Source: Serratia ficaria
GTDB lineage: Bacteria > Pseudomonadota > Gammaproteobacteria > Enterobacterales > Enterobacteriaceae
Length of the DNA: 64,000 bases
Direction of reading: 5' to 3'
Assembly: GCF_900187015.1 (NCBI RefSeq)
Contig: NZ_LT906479.1
Coordinates: 3,162,001-3,226,000, forward strand
Positions within the stretch are counted from its first letter, which is position 1. The number at the start of each line of letters is the position of its first letter. The position numbers and the translations under genes are program-made. Below are positions 11,278 through 21,060 of the stretch, one piece after another. The notes under the pieces are model-generated. The model saw nothing but the letters and a program-made list of their open reading frames with translations. It did not search any database and was not told where the DNA came from.

Positions 11278-12641
11278 CCCGACAGACTATGTTTAAAAAC
11301 ATACGCTGGGTGATAATTTTTATCGCCCGTGACCTGGGTTTGTTCCCGAAGTTGGCAAATTAATTCCTGAAGAGCAGCCGTTATAAATTTTGCAAATCAC
11401 TAAATTCGACCGCTGTTCAGTATTTGATACGTGCGTAAACCAACGTGTATGGATGTACAGCATTTTTGCTTCGATAGTGTTTAGTCACCATGAAACTATT
11501 TTTACAAAATTAATAAGATTATTCCTAAAGCAGCGCAACTCTACCCCCGAACCATTAGCACACACAATGTAAGTAAGAAGCAATTTTAAATACAATGTGA
11601 CAGAGATCACAAAAATAAAAAATATTTAAGCCAAATATCTCGTATTGCGCTCACTTTTCGAGCTTATTTTCGTTCACTAAATAGCCATAAGTAAAAAAAC
11701 GTCTTAAAAACAATGCATATCAGCCAAAAAATTATCTTTTTTAGATCAATTCGAACAAAAGCATCACCAAACCAAAATAACAGAACAAAAATCTGTTACT
11801 AGCCGATAAATGCAGTATAAATAACCATTTAACGGGCGATAAACTATAGCTCGCAAAAAGTAACACACGGCAACTATAAGTCTTTATGGTTTCGGATTTG
11901 ACTTAAATTTCCGACGGCGGGCCGTTTTAATTTTCGGCGCGGGGGAAGATTGGCTTAACGATGATTCGTCGATGTCGTGAACAAGAAAACAGACGTAACG
12001 ATATGTTTCCGTATAAGTGCGGCGCAAGAATGGCATTTCAGGCTAAAAATACCCTTAAAACGAATTATCGACCGCAATCGTTAAAACTTTAATTCTTTTT
12101 TTTCGGCCCAGTGAAAAAACGCTTGATTATCACCATGCGTTATTTGTTATTGTGTTTTTTGGTGGCATATCTCATTTCAAGATAAATAAAACGCAGTTTT
12201 TTATTCATTCCCTCAGGCTCTCACTGCAGCGAAAAATCACAGCGACCATAAATATCGCGATAAAAGAATGCCAGGCCGATGCGCAAGCAGAAGCAGGCGC
12301 CAGGTTCAGCATCGTGCGAACGGCGCCGCTCATCCGCGCCATCGTCAAGCGCAGGGTTCGGCAACCGCCGCCGCCGCCCTGCCCGCCGCGCCCTCCGCCC
12401 CCGCAACCTGAGACTTTCCCTATTTATTCATTTATCAGCAGGATGACATTGCTGACGGCGCGTCGGCATATTATTATTCACCCAGCGCCGCAGCCGTCTG
12501 GCCGCGTCATTATTACCGCAGTGCAATTTATTTATTCGAAATGATTTTGTCAGGTCGTACATCGCTGCCTCGACGGGGTTTCCGCGAGCCGCTGATGTTT
12601 AATCCGCCCGGCTACAACTATTAACAGGCTATATTTTAATC
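11278..12641. promoter_or_regulatory. Long non-coding region upstream of flhDC
   Basis: About 1.36 kb of mostly AT-rich DNA between flhD (minus) and the Hha-like gene (plus), without a gene I can support. Such length is typical of flhDC, which integrates many regulators. The one clear site is the CRP box listed separately. A proline-coding C-rich run (12369-12410) sits in a weak open frame that I reject as a gene. Transcription starts and RcsB or OmpR sites could not be placed. Confidence 0.6.
11596..11611 (-). promoter_or_regulatory. CRP-cAMP binding site upstream of flhDC
   Basis: TGTGACAGAGATCACA is a perfect match to the CRP consensus TGTGA-N6-TCACA. Its centre lies about 326 bp upstream of the flhD start codon, in keeping with the known CRP activation of flhDC and the long flhDC leader in enterobacteria. 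The core promoter downstream of it was not assigned. Confidence 0.8.
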
Positions 12642-12857
12642 ATGACTGATACCCTCGAATATCTGATGACATTCCGCAAATGCTCCAGTTTGGACAGCCT
12701 GGAAAAGGTGTACGACAAGCTGAACTATTCCATTGATAATGATACGGAAATTAGCAACATGTACCGCGCCGCCGACCACCGTCGCGCCGAGTTGGTTGCC
12801 GGTAAATTGTTCGATTTGGGCAAGGTGCCGAAAACGCTGTGGGCGCAGGTGCTTTAA
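12642..12857 (+). CDS. Hha/YmoA-family modulator
   Basis: 71 residues. [21 protein letters not shown] followed by [18 protein letters not shown] and a C-terminal W fit the four-helix Hha/YmoA/Cnu family (E. coli Hha: DYLMRLRRC...AADHRLAEL). These proteins bind H-NS and modulate silencing of AT-rich or virulence genes. The ribosome-binding site is weak. It lies between the flhDC regulatory region and uspC and is probably a single-gene unit; which of the several Hha paralogues it represents cannot be said. Confidence 0.85.
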   Translation: MTDTLEYLMTFRKCSSLDSLEKVYDKLNYSIDNDTEISNMYRAADHRRAELVAGKLFDLGKVPKTLWAQVL

Positions 12858-13007
12858 TTCAGCTAATTGCGCGCGGCGGGCGTTTTATCTTTTATTGCTA
12901 TATAACCGCTCCGCCCGTGGATTTATTGCCGCGCGTGATACAAAACACATTTATTTTGCCCGTCAGGTCCTATCCTTTTAGCCGAAGAGTGGCTACAGGA
13001 GGTGAAG

Positions 13008-13427
13008 ATGGGATATCAAAACGTTCTGGTCACCGTCGCCGTCGCGGCAGACAGCCATCGCCTGGTTGAAAAGGCCGTCTCCATCGTTCGCCCCTACCGG
13101 GGAAAAATCACCCTTTTGAGCACCATCGCCAATCCGGAAATGTACAATAATTTCGCCGGGCCGATGCTCGGCGACCTGCGGGCGCTGATGGAAGAAGAAA
13201 CCCGGCTGTTTTTGGAGGAGCTGCGCCTGCGGGCGGGCTATCCGATCGCCGACACGCTGATCGTGCACGGCGAGCTGGGCGACAGCCTGAACTACGCCAG
13301 CAGCCGGCAGCCCTTCGATCTGGTGGTCTGCGGCAACCACAGCGACAGCATAATGAACAAGGTTTCCTGCTCCGCCGCGCGCTTTATCAACGCCAGCCGC
13401 GTCGACGTGCTGATCGTCCCGCTCTGA
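13008..13427 (+). CDS. uspC: Universal stress protein UspC
   Basis: 139 residues from the ATG at 13008, preceded by a strong AGGAGGTG (an in-frame GTG at 13002 lies inside that site). It aligns closely with E. coli UspC (KAVSIVRP, NPEMYN, APMLxDLR as GPMLGDLR, DLVVCGNHSDS, SAARFI, VDVLIVPL). UspC is a cytoplasmic UspA-fold stress protein linked to osmotic stress and motility, and in E. coli also lies beside flhDC, so the synteny supports the name. Confidence 0.92.
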   Translation: MGYQNVLVTVAVAADSHRLVEKAVSIVRPYRGKITLLSTIANPEMYNNFAGPMLGDLRALMEEETRLFLEELRLRAGYPIADTLIVHGELGDSLNYASSRQPFDLVVCGNHSDSIMNKVSCSAARFINASRVDVLIVPL

Positions 13428-13505
13428 GCCAGCGCACATTAGGGTACGTCGTCCCGGCCGCTCTCGACTAGGCTTAGGGCACCTGTTTGCATTCTGGAGC
13501 GCCCC

Positions 13506-14537
13506 ATGTCCCAACCTCAACAAAACCGTCGTATTCTGCTGGCTTCCCGCCCGCACGGTGAGCCCAAGGCGGCAGATTTTCGCCTCGACATCGCCGCGGT
13601 GCCGCAGCCGGCGGCCGGCCAGCTGCTGCTGCGCACCCGCTATCTGTCGCTGGATCCCTATATGCGCGGCCGCATGAGCGACGCGCCTTCCTATGCGCCG
13701 CCGGTCGAAATCGGCCAGGTGATGGTCGGCGGCACCGTTTCGCAGGTTGTCGCCTCGCAGCATCCGCAATTTAACACCGGCGACTGGGTGCTGGGTCACG
13801 ACGGCTGGCAAGACTACGCGCTGTCGGACGGCAGCGGCCTGCGCAACCTGGGCGCCGATCTCGAACACCCTTCTCGCCTGCTGGGCGTGCTGGGCATGCC
13901 GGGCTTCACCGCCTATATGGGGCTGTTGGATATTGGTCAGCCGCAGCCGGGCGAAACGCTGGTGGTTGCCGCCGCCAGCGGCGCGGTCGGATCGGTGGTG
14001 GGTCAGATCGGCCGCATCAAGGGTTGCCGCGTGGTCGGCGTGGCCGGCGGGCCGGAGAAGTGCCGCTACGTGGTGGAAGAACTCGGCTTTGACGCCTGCA
14101 TCGATCATCTCGCCGCCGACTTCGCCGAACAGCTGGCCGCCGCCTGTCCGCAGGGCATAGACGTATACTATGAAAACGTCGGCGGCGCGGTATTCGACGC
14201 CGTGATGCCGCTGCTGAACGCCAGGGCGCGCATTCCGGTCTGCGGCATTATCGCGCACTACAACGCCACCGGCTTGCCCGCCGGCCCAGACCGTCTGGCG
14301 ATGCTGGAGGGGCTGATCCTGCGCAAACGCATCCGCATGCAGGGCTTTATCATCTTCGACGACTATGCCGCCGGCTACGATGACTTCCTGCGCCAGATGG
14401 GCGAATGGCTCGAACAGGGGAAAATCAGGTTCCGCGAAGATATCGTCGACGGGCTGGAAAATGCGCCTCAGGCATTTATTGGCCTGCTGCAGGGCAAAAA
14501 CTTCGGCAAATTGGTGATCCGCGTCGCCGACGAATAA
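13506..14537 (+). CDS. curA: NADP-dependent enone/curcumin reductase (MDR superfamily, leukotriene B4 dehydrogenase type)
   Basis: 343 residues of a zinc-free medium-chain reductase. LDPYMRGRMSD is the family signature near residues 50-60; AAASGAVGSVVGQIGRIKGC (about 157-176) is the NADP Rossmann loop; and YYENVGG and GLENAPQAFIGLLQGKNFGK are also typical. E. coli CurA (YncB) is the nearest named relative; the in vivo substrate is likely a small enone. TGGAG precedes the ATG. It is convergent with pcp, with a shared hairpin between. Confidence 0.88.
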   Translation: MSQPQQNRRILLASRPHGEPKAADFRLDIAAVPQPAAGQLLLRTRYLSLDPYMRGRMSDAPSYAPPVEIGQVMVGGTVSQVVASQHPQFNTGDWVLGHDGWQDYALSDGSGLRNLGADLEHPSRLLGVLGMPGFTAYMGLLDIGQPQPGETLVVAAASGAVGSVVGQIGRIKGCRVVGVAGGPEKCRYVVEELGFDACIDHLAADFAEQLAAACPQGIDVYYENVGGAVFDAVMPLLNARARIPVCGIIAHYNATGLPAGPDRLAMLEGLILRKRIRMQGFIIFDDYAAGYDDFLRQMGEWLEQGKIRFREDIVDGLENAPQAFIGLLQGKNFGKLVIRVADE

Positions 14538-14545
14538 CCGTCGCT

Positions 14546-14566
14546 CAGGGCGCACTCCGCGCCCTG
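14546..14566. terminator. Bidirectional hairpin between curA and pcp
   Basis: CAGGGCGC-ACTCC-GCGCCCTG, a perfect 8-bp stem in the 35-bp gap between convergent genes. The position suits a shared terminator, though neither side has a strong T-run. Confidence 0.5.
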
Positions 14567-14572
14567 ATGCTC

Positions 14573-15220
14573 TCAATGCAGCGCGCCGTCGCTGAGCAAT
14601 ACGTCTTCCTCCACCGTCAATGCGCAGTGAACGATACTGCGCACGGCATCGATCATCGTCGCCAACGCCATGCTCGGCTTGCCCGGGTGATTGGCCGCCA
14701 GCTCATGACTATAAGGAATATGCACAAATCCGCCCTTGATGGCCAACTGCCGGCTGGCGATATGGTGGCGCAGGCCGTAAAACAGGTGATTGCAGTTGTA
14801 GGTGCCCGCGGTGTATGACACCGCCGCCGGGATCCCCTGCCGGCGCAGGCGCTGCAGCGCCGCCTTGAGCGGCAGCGTGCTGAAATAACCCACCGGGCCG
14901 CCCGCCACCACCGGCACGTCGATCGGCTGCTTGCCGGCATTGTCGGGTATGCGCGCGTCAATCAGATTAATCGCCACGCATTCCAGTGAGATTTCCGCTC
15001 GTCCGCCCGCCAGGCCCAGGCAAATCACCACCTGCGGCCGCAGTTGCTCCACCGCGGCAATCAGCCGCTCATTGGCGACGCCCAGTACGCACGGCAGCTC
15101 AAGCACGCTGATTTGCGCACCGGCGATGCGCTCGCCCGCCAGCGCCTGAGCGACCTGCCACGAGGGATTGATCGCATCCCCATCAAACGGCTCGATGCCG
15201 GTTACCAGTACCCTTTCCAT
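14573..15220 (-). CDS. pcp: Pyrrolidone-carboxylate peptidase (pyroglutamyl peptidase I)
   Basis: 215 residues with the C15 peptidase landmarks: GIEPFDGDAINPSW at the N-terminus, the Glu region around GRAEISLECVAIN, catalytic Cys in SYTAGTYNCNHLFYGL, and the His in GGFVHIPY. It is a cytoplasmic enzyme that removes N-terminal pyroglutamate from peptides. It diverges from the LysR gene, with a 98-bp intergenic region, so that regulator could control it; this is inference. Confidence 0.95.
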   Translation of the reverse strand: MERVLVTGIEPFDGDAINPSWQVAQALAGERIAGAQISVLELPCVLGVANERLIAAVEQLRPQVVICLGLAGGRAEISLECVAINLIDARIPDNAGKQPIDVPVVAGGPVGYFSTLPLKAALQRLRRQGIPAAVSYTAGTYNCNHLFYGLRHHIASRQLAIKGGFVHIPYSHELAANHPGKPSMALATMIDAVRSIVHCALTVEEDVLLSDGALH

Positions 15221-15318
15221 TGCAACACCCTCTATTCCGGCCGATTTGGCGTGCTACCAGCCTAGATAACGCAGTATGATTCTGGAAATGGATTATCTGC
15301 ATATAGAGTATTCATTAA

Positions 15319-16251
15319 ATGAATTTAGCGAAGGTCGATCTTAATCTGCTGGTGGTATTTGACGCTTTGTATCAAACGCGGAATGTCACCGCCGCCGGGC
15401 TGCGCCTGAACCGCGCGCAACCGTCGGTCAGCAATGCGCTGTCTCGCTTGCGCATCCTGCTGGGCGACCCGCTGTTTGTGCGCAGCGGCGGCGGCATGCA
15501 GCCTACGCCGCGCGCTCATCAACTGATGCCGCCAATACGGCAAGTGCTGGAACAGATCGATCTGACGCTGGCGCCCCCCGTGGATTTCGATCCCGCCAGC
15601 GCCCGCGAGCGCCGCTTTACGCTGGCGGCCGGCGATTATGCCGACATCACGCTGTTGCCGGCCATTATCGGCAAACTGCGCCGCGACGCGCCGGGTATCG
15701 ACATTCGGGTTTCACGCCTGGATCGCCGCCGGATCCACCAACAGCTGGCGCGCGGCGAAGTGGATATCGCCCTGGGTGGGCATATTTCCGGGCCGGAAAG
15801 CCATTACGTCCGCCGCTTGTTCGACGAGCATCTGCTGTGCATCGCCAGCCGCAATCACCCGATGTTGGCGGACGGCCGCTGGGATCTGGCGCGCTACCTC
15901 AGCCTGCCGCACGGCCTGTATGCGCCGACGGATGACGGCTCCGCACGCGGATTGATCGACCGGCGGCTGGCGGAAATCGGCGGTCAACGGCGCGTCGCCG
16001 CCACCTTCTCGCACATTGTCGCCCTGCCGGCGGTAGTGGCGGGCAGCGATTTGATCGCGACGCTGGCGGCCAGCGTCGCCCGAAAATTTGCCGATCCGGC
16101 GCGCATCCAATGCTTGCCGCTGCCGGACGAATTGAGCCTGCCGGCCTTCCCCATCGAGCTGGTCGCCGGCCGGCAGATAAAGCGCGATCCCGCCCTCGGC
16201 TGGTTATGCGACACCATAGGTCAACTCAACCTCGCTCCGCCCTCTCTCTGA
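15319..16251 (+). CDS. LysR-family transcriptional regulator
   Basis: 310 residues: N-terminal winged helix-turn-helix (about 5-65; VDLNLLVVFDALYQTRNVTAA, NALSRLRILLGDPLFVR) of the NodD/LeuO/PcpR-like subgroup, then a periplasmic-binding-type effector domain (about 95-300). The ligand is unknown. It is divergent from pcp, the usual arrangement for a LysR target, but no specific T-N11-A operator was assigned. Confidence 0.9.
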   Translation: MNLAKVDLNLLVVFDALYQTRNVTAAGLRLNRAQPSVSNALSRLRILLGDPLFVRSGGGMQPTPRAHQLMPPIRQVLEQIDLTLAPPVDFDPASARERRFTLAAGDYADITLLPAIIGKLRRDAPGIDIRVSRLDRRRIHQQLARGEVDIALGGHISGPESHYVRRLFDEHLLCIASRNHPMLADGRWDLARYLSLPHGLYAPTDDGSARGLIDRRLAEIGGQRRVAATFSHIVALPAVVAGSDLIATLAASVARKFADPARIQCLPLPDELSLPAFPIELVAGRQIKRDPALGWLCDTIGQLNLAPPSL

Positions 16252-17036
16252 TCCCCGAATTTTACCGCATTTTCACGCCGCCTCATCGCCCGCCAGCCGT
16301 TCTCCGCGGGCACTTTTCGCCCACTCCAATAGGAATTATCCTAATTCATATTCACGTAATTTATATATATGATCATCTTTAACTTGCAAATGGTAAGGGC
16401 AAAAAACGATCTGTCACTTTTTTTCCGTAAAAAATTTGTTGTCATTTAAGCAACTTGACTTAAGTGTGACACATTTGTTTCCTGGTATTACCAATTAACC
16501 TTGTGATTTGACTTAAAACACCAAATAGACACAAGATATTGTTTTAAATGATGTAAATGCAAAGTGTGCGTGAGTTAACGATTTAGGCATTGATCCAGAA
16601 GGTTATTTTGCAAATGCCGACGGCTATTGTAGACTGCAGAAAATCTGTTGATGTGTAAACTTTGTTAAGTTTTTCGTCAGCGCCTGTCTCTAATCGTGAC
16701 AGCTACGCCATCGGGATCGTGCGTCTACTCTCGTGCGGTAGCTATGCCTGAAGCCGGCAATACTACGATCTGACTTATCATTCTCCGGTACGGCGCCGCG
16801 GGTCACCGTTCGGTAGCCTGCCCGCCGCCAATGCCGGTGCGGCAAGGGATTTCGCCCTATTTCCCGTTATGACCCATGCACGTCATTGATTTAGGGAACG
16901 TTACCGCTTGGGTTCCCTGCCCCTGGATGTATTTATTGTGAAGTAGCCTGATATCTATTAAACCGAAAAACGGGATTGTTTTTGAGCGATGCGGCGTGCC
17001 TGCTCGCTGATATCCACAGGAAGCCTTGCACACACA
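16252..17036. other. Non-coding gap between lysR and the T6SS
   Basis: About 785 bp. The first part (to about 16680) is AT-rich; the second is mixed and contains a GGGAAC ... GTTCCC inverted pair near 16895-16920. I see no gene, tRNA or mobile-element end. It may hold the T6SS leader promoter, but no sigma-54 (TGGCAC-N5-TTGC) site was found by eye. Confidence 0.4.
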
Positions 17037-17180
17037 ATGAAAGCCGTAAAACCCTTGCGCCTACGCGTACCTCATCGCCCTTGCCGCCGGCAGGGGCAAC
17101 ATCCTCTGGGAACCTCCATTTTGGCGCCGGCCGACATGGGGGTTTCCCCGCGTCCGTACCCGGAGCCCGACTGGCGGTAC
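17037..17180 (+). pseudogene. Relic of a DUF2169 (T6SS accessory) protein N-terminus
   Basis: From the ATG at 17037 the frame reads MKAVKPLRLRVPHRP, then GQHPLGTSILAPADMGVSPR and PEPDWRY. This matches the start of DUF2169 proteins as I remember the family (KPLRL-x-HRP-x-GQ-x-LG-x-S-x-LA-x-ADM). Such proteins usually sit with VgrG/PAAR effector modules. After about 48 residues the similarity stops, although the frame stays open to 17330, so only an N-terminal stub remains of a protein normally several hundred residues long. It lies just ahead of the first T6SS gene. Confidence 0.6.
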
Positions 17181-17391
17181 CGCCACGACCGCGCCGGGCT
17201 CGCCCCCCCTCTCCCGTTTTTCCTCCGCGGCGACGCTCATTCGTTATCGGATATCGGACCGCTGAATGGCCGCCTGGCGTCGCCACGCAGGCTGCCGGAC
17301 CGGCGAAAGACATCGCTGCCTGCGCCATGAAACCGGCGCTCTTAATGCACAGCCCCTTCGTTTCAGCCAATAAAAAATCAAAGAGGATATT

Positions 17392-17892
17392 GTGAAAACA
17401 CGGATTACCCTGACGCTACTGACCGCCCTGACGCTTGCCGGCTGCTCCAGCCCGCCGCCGCCGCCGCCGGCGCTCGACAACGACGCCATCGTCAGCAGCG
17501 AAGTCAACGGCGTAAAACTGCAGCATCGCGCCGCCGTCGCCGCCCCCAAGCAGTTCAAACCGATCGGTGAGGAATACCGCAGCCTGTACGCCGCCAGCAT
17601 CATGAGCAGCCCGGGTTACAACGGCAGCGCCGTCGGCAGCCTGGATAACGCCGCCGCGTTCTATGCTCTGGGCGAAGTCGAAAACAACTGGCTGGCGATC
17701 TCGGCGATCCGCGACGGCGACCTGATCGGCTATATCCAGAAAAACGCCGGGGTGCCGGAGGCGCGTTACAAATCGACGCTGCGCAAGGACCTGCCGCGCC
17801 GCGCCCGCGCCGCCAGACAAGACTGCGTGAAAGTCGGCGGTGACAGCAAGGCCTGCAAGAACGCCGGCTCAGCCACCTGGATCCTCCAGTAG
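17392..17892 (+). CDS. T6SS-locus lipoprotein of unknown function
   Basis: 166 residues starting at GTG (AGAGGA upstream). It has a lipoprotein signal with lipobox LAGC (Cys18), a poly-proline stretch, then a soluble domain with NNWLAISAIRDGDLIGYIQKNAG, which resembles a bacterial SH3-like segment, and two C-terminal cysteines (QDCVKVGGDSKACKNAG). It is the first gene of the T6SS run, 29 bp ahead of tssJ, so probably an outer-membrane-anchored accessory protein. No precise function can be assigned. Confidence 0.75.
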   Translation: MKTRITLTLLTALTLAGCSSPPPPPPALDNDAIVSSEVNGVKLQHRAAVAAPKQFKPIGEEYRSLYAASIMSSPGYNGSAVGSLDNAAAFYALGEVENNWLAISAIRDGDLIGYIQKNAGVPEARYKSTLRKDLPRRARAARQDCVKVGGDSKACKNAGSATWILQ

Positions 17893-17921
17893 TTCACCCA
17901 TGGGTGACGGGACTCCCCACG

Positions 17922-18449
17922 ATGACAAAACCAATCGCCTCCCGCTGGTGCGGGATGTTATTCCTGATGCTGGGCGCGCTGGCGCTCAGCGGCTGCATGT
18001 CTTCCGCCAAAAGCGTACCTTCGCGCTATAGCCTGAACTTCGACGCCGACCCCCGGGTCAACGCCGCGGCGGGGCAACGGCCGGCGCCGATAAAAATCCG
18101 CGTGCTGCTGCTGCGTTCCGACGCGGAGTTTATGGAGGCCGATTTCTTCAGCCTGCAGAACGACGCGAAAAGCGTGCTCGGCAACAGCCTGCTGGACAGC
18201 GATCAGTTCTTCCTGACGCCGGGCCAGGTGGGCAAACAGCTACGCGGCCAGAGCACGCTGGAAACCCGCTACATCGGCATCATCGCCGAATATCAGAATT
18301 TGGACGGCAAGGCCTGGCGCATCTCGCTGCCGCTGCCGGAACCCACCGAGACCAATTTTTACAAGGTATGGCAATTCTCGCCGGATGAGTTGGCGGCGCA
18401 CGTCGTCGCGGGCATTAGCGGCCTGCGTACCGTGAAAGATCCGGACTGA
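17922..18449 (+). CDS. tssJ: T6SS outer-membrane lipoprotein TssJ
   Basis: 175 residues from the ATG at 17922 (a GTG 18 bp upstream is in frame). Lipobox LSGC, then a transthyretin-like beta-sandwich with the family's features: PIKIRVLLLRSDAEFMEADFFSLQNDAKSVLG, and Y-x-GIIAEY followed by WR. TssJ anchors the TssJLM membrane complex to the outer membrane by binding the TssM C-terminus. It is followed by tssK after 40 bp. Confidence 0.93.
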   Translation: MTKPIASRWCGMLFLMLGALALSGCMSSAKSVPSRYSLNFDADPRVNAAAGQRPAPIKIRVLLLRSDAEFMEADFFSLQNDAKSVLGNSLLDSDQFFLTPGQVGKQLRGQSTLETRYIGIIAEYQNLDGKAWRISLPLPEPTETNFYKVWQFSPDELAAHVVAGISGLRTVKDPD

Positions 18450-18489
18450 CCAACCGCTGCGCTGATGCGAAGTAACTATAGGTGTGATG

Positions 18490-19836
18490 ATGAAAGATGC
18501 TCATAAGGTAGTCTGGACTGAGGGGATGTTTTTGCGCCCTCACCATTTTCAGCAGGCGGAAAATTACCTCGAAGGCTACATGCGCAACTGGGGCCAGGCC
18601 CATAACGGTTGCTTCTGGGGCTTCCTCAGCCTGGATCTGGATCAGACGCTGCTGCGCCAGGGAAAAATCGCGCTCAACGCCGCCAGCGGCATTATGCCGG
18701 ACGGCACGCCGTTTCGTTTCTCCGGCGCCCAACAGGCGCCCGCTCCGCTGACCATCGCCGAGAACAAGACCGGCGAAAACGTGGTGTTGGCCCTGCCGAC
18801 CTACCGCGCGGGCCGCGAAGACGTGATCTTCCAGGAAAGTCCGGACGCGCTGGCGCGCTATCTGGCCTATGAAAACGAAGTCGACGATCTGAACGCCGTC
18901 TCGGTCGGCAGCGCGGCGCTGCAGTTCGGCCAGCTGCGGCTGCGGCTGATGCTGGAGAGCGATCTCAACGCCGAATGGACCGCGCTCAGCCTGACCCGGG
19001 TGCTGGAAAAACGCGGCGACAACAGCCTGCGGCTCGATCAGGCGCAAATCCCGCCGATGCTGAACTGCCAGGGCAATCCGGTGCTGAAAACCTTCATCAA
19101 CGATCTGCAGGGCCTGCTGCAGCAGCGCAGCCAGCAAATGAGCCAGCGCCTGCTGCAGCCGGGCCGCGGCGGCAGTTCGGAGATGGTCGATTTCATGCTG
19201 CTGCAGCTGATCAACCGCCATCTCGGCCAGGTGAGCCACGCTTACCATCTTGACCATCTTCATCCGGAACGGCTGTTCGCCGACTGGTTGCAGTTCGCCA
19301 CCGAGCTCGCCAGCTTCTCGGCGCAGCGCACGCCGGAAGGCCGCCTGCCGGTGTATGACCACGATAATTTGGCGCTGTGCTTCGGCAAGCTGATGCTGTT
19401 GCTGCGTCAGGGCCTGTCGGTAGTGCTGGAGGACAACGCCATCCAGCTGACGCTGGTCGAGCGTTCGCACGGCCTGAACGTCGCCACGGTGCAGGATACC
19501 AGCATGATGCGCGACTTCGGTTTTGTGCTGGCGGTGCGCGCCGACGTCGCCGCCGAAGTGCTGCTGACGCACTTCCCGGCGCAGATGAAGATCGCGCCGG
19601 TGACGCGCATACGCGACCTGGTGCAGCTGCAGCTGCCGGGTATCGGCCTGCGCACCATGCCGGCGGCGCCGCGCCAGATCCCCTATCACGCGGGTTACAC
19701 CTATTTCGAGCTGGAAAAAGGCGGCGACCTGTGGAAGCAGATGGAAAAATCCAGCGCCTTCGCCCTGCATCTGGCCGGCGAGTTCCCGGGGCTGGACATG
19801 GAATTTTGGGCCATTCGCAGCCATACGGATCGCTAA
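18490..19836 (+). CDS. tssK: T6SS baseplate protein TssK
   Basis: 448 residues beginning MKDAHKVVWTEGMFLRPHHFQQ, the hallmark TssK N-terminus. In-frame ATG at 18487 and GTG at 18484 are alternatives; AGGTG at 18480 favours the 18490 start. TssK trimers connect the TssEFG wedges of the baseplate to the TssL/TssM membrane complex. tssL starts 3 bp after its stop. Confidence 0.95.
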   Translation: MKDAHKVVWTEGMFLRPHHFQQAENYLEGYMRNWGQAHNGCFWGFLSLDLDQTLLRQGKIALNAASGIMPDGTPFRFSGAQQAPAPLTIAENKTGENVVLALPTYRAGREDVIFQESPDALARYLAYENEVDDLNAVSVGSAALQFGQLRLRLMLESDLNAEWTALSLTRVLEKRGDNSLRLDQAQIPPMLNCQGNPVLKTFINDLQGLLQQRSQQMSQRLLQPGRGGSSEMVDFMLLQLINRHLGQVSHAYHLDHLHPERLFADWLQFATELASFSAQRTPEGRLPVYDHDNLALCFGKLMLLLRQGLSVVLEDNAIQLTLVERSHGLNVATVQDTSMMRDFGFVLAVRADVAAEVLLTHFPAQMKIAPVTRIRDLVQLQLPGIGLRTMPAAPRQIPYHAGYTYFELEKGGDLWKQMEKSSAFALHLAGEFPGLDMEFWAIRSHTDR

Positions 19837-19839
19837 CTC

Positions 19840-21060
19840 ATGACTCAGGAAAATAGCATGGCGCCGGCGGAGAACCCGCTGGTGGAGGCCGCCAACCCGC
19901 TGCTGAACGCCATTTCGCAGATCCGCCAGTCGGCGACCCACGCCAACCCGGCCCAGCTGCGCCAACAGCTGATCGACGAAGTGCGCCGCTTTGAAATCCG
20001 CGGCCAGCGCGCCAGCCTGCCGTACGAAGTGATCATCGGCGCGCGCTACTGTCTGTGCACCGCGCTGGACGAGGCCGCCGCGCTGACGCCCTGGGGCAGC
20101 AACAGCGTATGGTCCGGCAGCGGGCTGCTGGTGACCTTTCACAACGAAACCTGGGGCGGGGAGAAGTTCTTCCAGCTGCTGGCCAAGCTGTCGCAAAGCC
20201 CGCGCGAGCACATCCAGCTGTTGGAACTGATCAATTTCTGCCTGCTGCTGGGCTTTGAAGGCCGCTACCGGGTGATGGAAAACGGCCGATCGCAGCTGGA
20301 AACCATGAAACAGCGCCTGCTGCAGCTGATCCGCTCGGTGCGCGGCGGGTATGCGCCGCCGCTGTCGCCGAACGCGCTGGATCTGCCGGTGCAGCAAAAA
20401 CTGTGGCGGCCGCTGGTGCCGTTGTGGGCCTGCGTGGCCCTGACCGGTTTCCTGGCGTCGCTGCTGTTCATCGCTCTCAACTGGCGGTTGGGCGACGCCA
20501 CCAGCCCGGTGCTGGCTTCGATTTACCAGACCAACCTGCCGCAGGTGGCGATCGGCAATCCGGCGCCGGCCGCGCCGCCGACGCTGAGCCTGAAAAGTTT
20601 CCTGCGCAAGGAAATCGCCGAAGGCCTGGTGGTGGTGCGTGACGAAGCGCAGCAGAGCGTGGTGATCCTGAAAGGCGACGGGCTGTTCGATTCCGCCGCC
20701 ACCACCGTGCGCGCCAACTATATTCCGGTTATCGACCGCGTGGCCGCCGCGATGAACGGCGTCAGCGGCAAGATTTTGGTCACCGGCTACAGCGACAACC
20801 TGCCGATCCGCAGCGCGCGTTTCGCCTCCAACTGGGAGCTGTCCCTGGCGCGCGCCGAAGCGGTCAGCGCCCGGCTGCAAAAACACCTCGATAACCCGCA
20901 ACGCGTGAAGGCGGAGGGCCGCGGCGAAAGCGACCCGGTGGCGCCGAACGATAACAAAGTGAACCGTGCGCTGAACCGCCGGGTAGAAATTACGCTGTTG
21001 GTCGCGCCGGAAAACACCCAGGCGGAAATCAACGGCTTGCCGCAAGGAAACGGAAAGTAA
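19840..21060 (+). CDS. tssL: T6SS inner-membrane protein TssL with OmpA-like domain
   Basis: 406 residues. The cytoplasmic DotU-type domain (about 10-185) has QLRQQLIDEVRRFE and CTALDEAA; one membrane helix follows at about 193-212. A periplasmic OmpA/MotB-like domain (about 270-395) contains ILVTGYSDNLPIRS and NWELSLARAEAVSARL, so this is an extended TssL that can bind peptidoglycan itself. With TssM and TssJ it forms the trans-envelope complex. Its TAA overlaps the tssM ATG (TAATG). Confidence 0.94.
   Translation: MTQENSMAPAENPLVEAANPLLNAISQIRQSATHANPAQLRQQLIDEVRRFEIRGQRASLPYEVIIGARYCLCTALDEAAALTPWGSNSVWSGSGLLVTFHNETWGGEKFFQLLAKLSQSPREHIQLLELINFCLLLGFEGRYRVMENGRSQLETMKQRLLQLIRSVRGGYAPPLSPNALDLPVQQKLWRPLVPLWACVALTGFLASLLFIALNWRLGDATSPVLASIYQTNLPQVAIGNPAPAAPPTLSLKSFLRKEIAEGLVVVRDEAQQSVVILKGDGLFDSAATTVRANYIPVIDRVAAAMNGVSGKILVTGYSDNLPIRSARFASNWELSLARAEAVSARLQKHLDNPQRVKAEGRGESDPVAPNDNKVNRALNRRVEITLLVAPENTQAEINGLPQGNGK

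Noticed and set aside
12152..12544. Open frame of 130 codons with a proline run in the flhDC upstream region
   Set aside because: It starts at GTG without a ribosome-binding site, has low-complexity composition and matches nothing I recognise; a short frame on the other strand overlaps it.
16933..17395. Overlapping open frames on both strands ahead of the T6SS
   Set aside because: Their products are Arg/Pro-rich and overlap one another, as expected of GC-rich non-coding DNA; only the 17037 DUF2169-like segment is kept.
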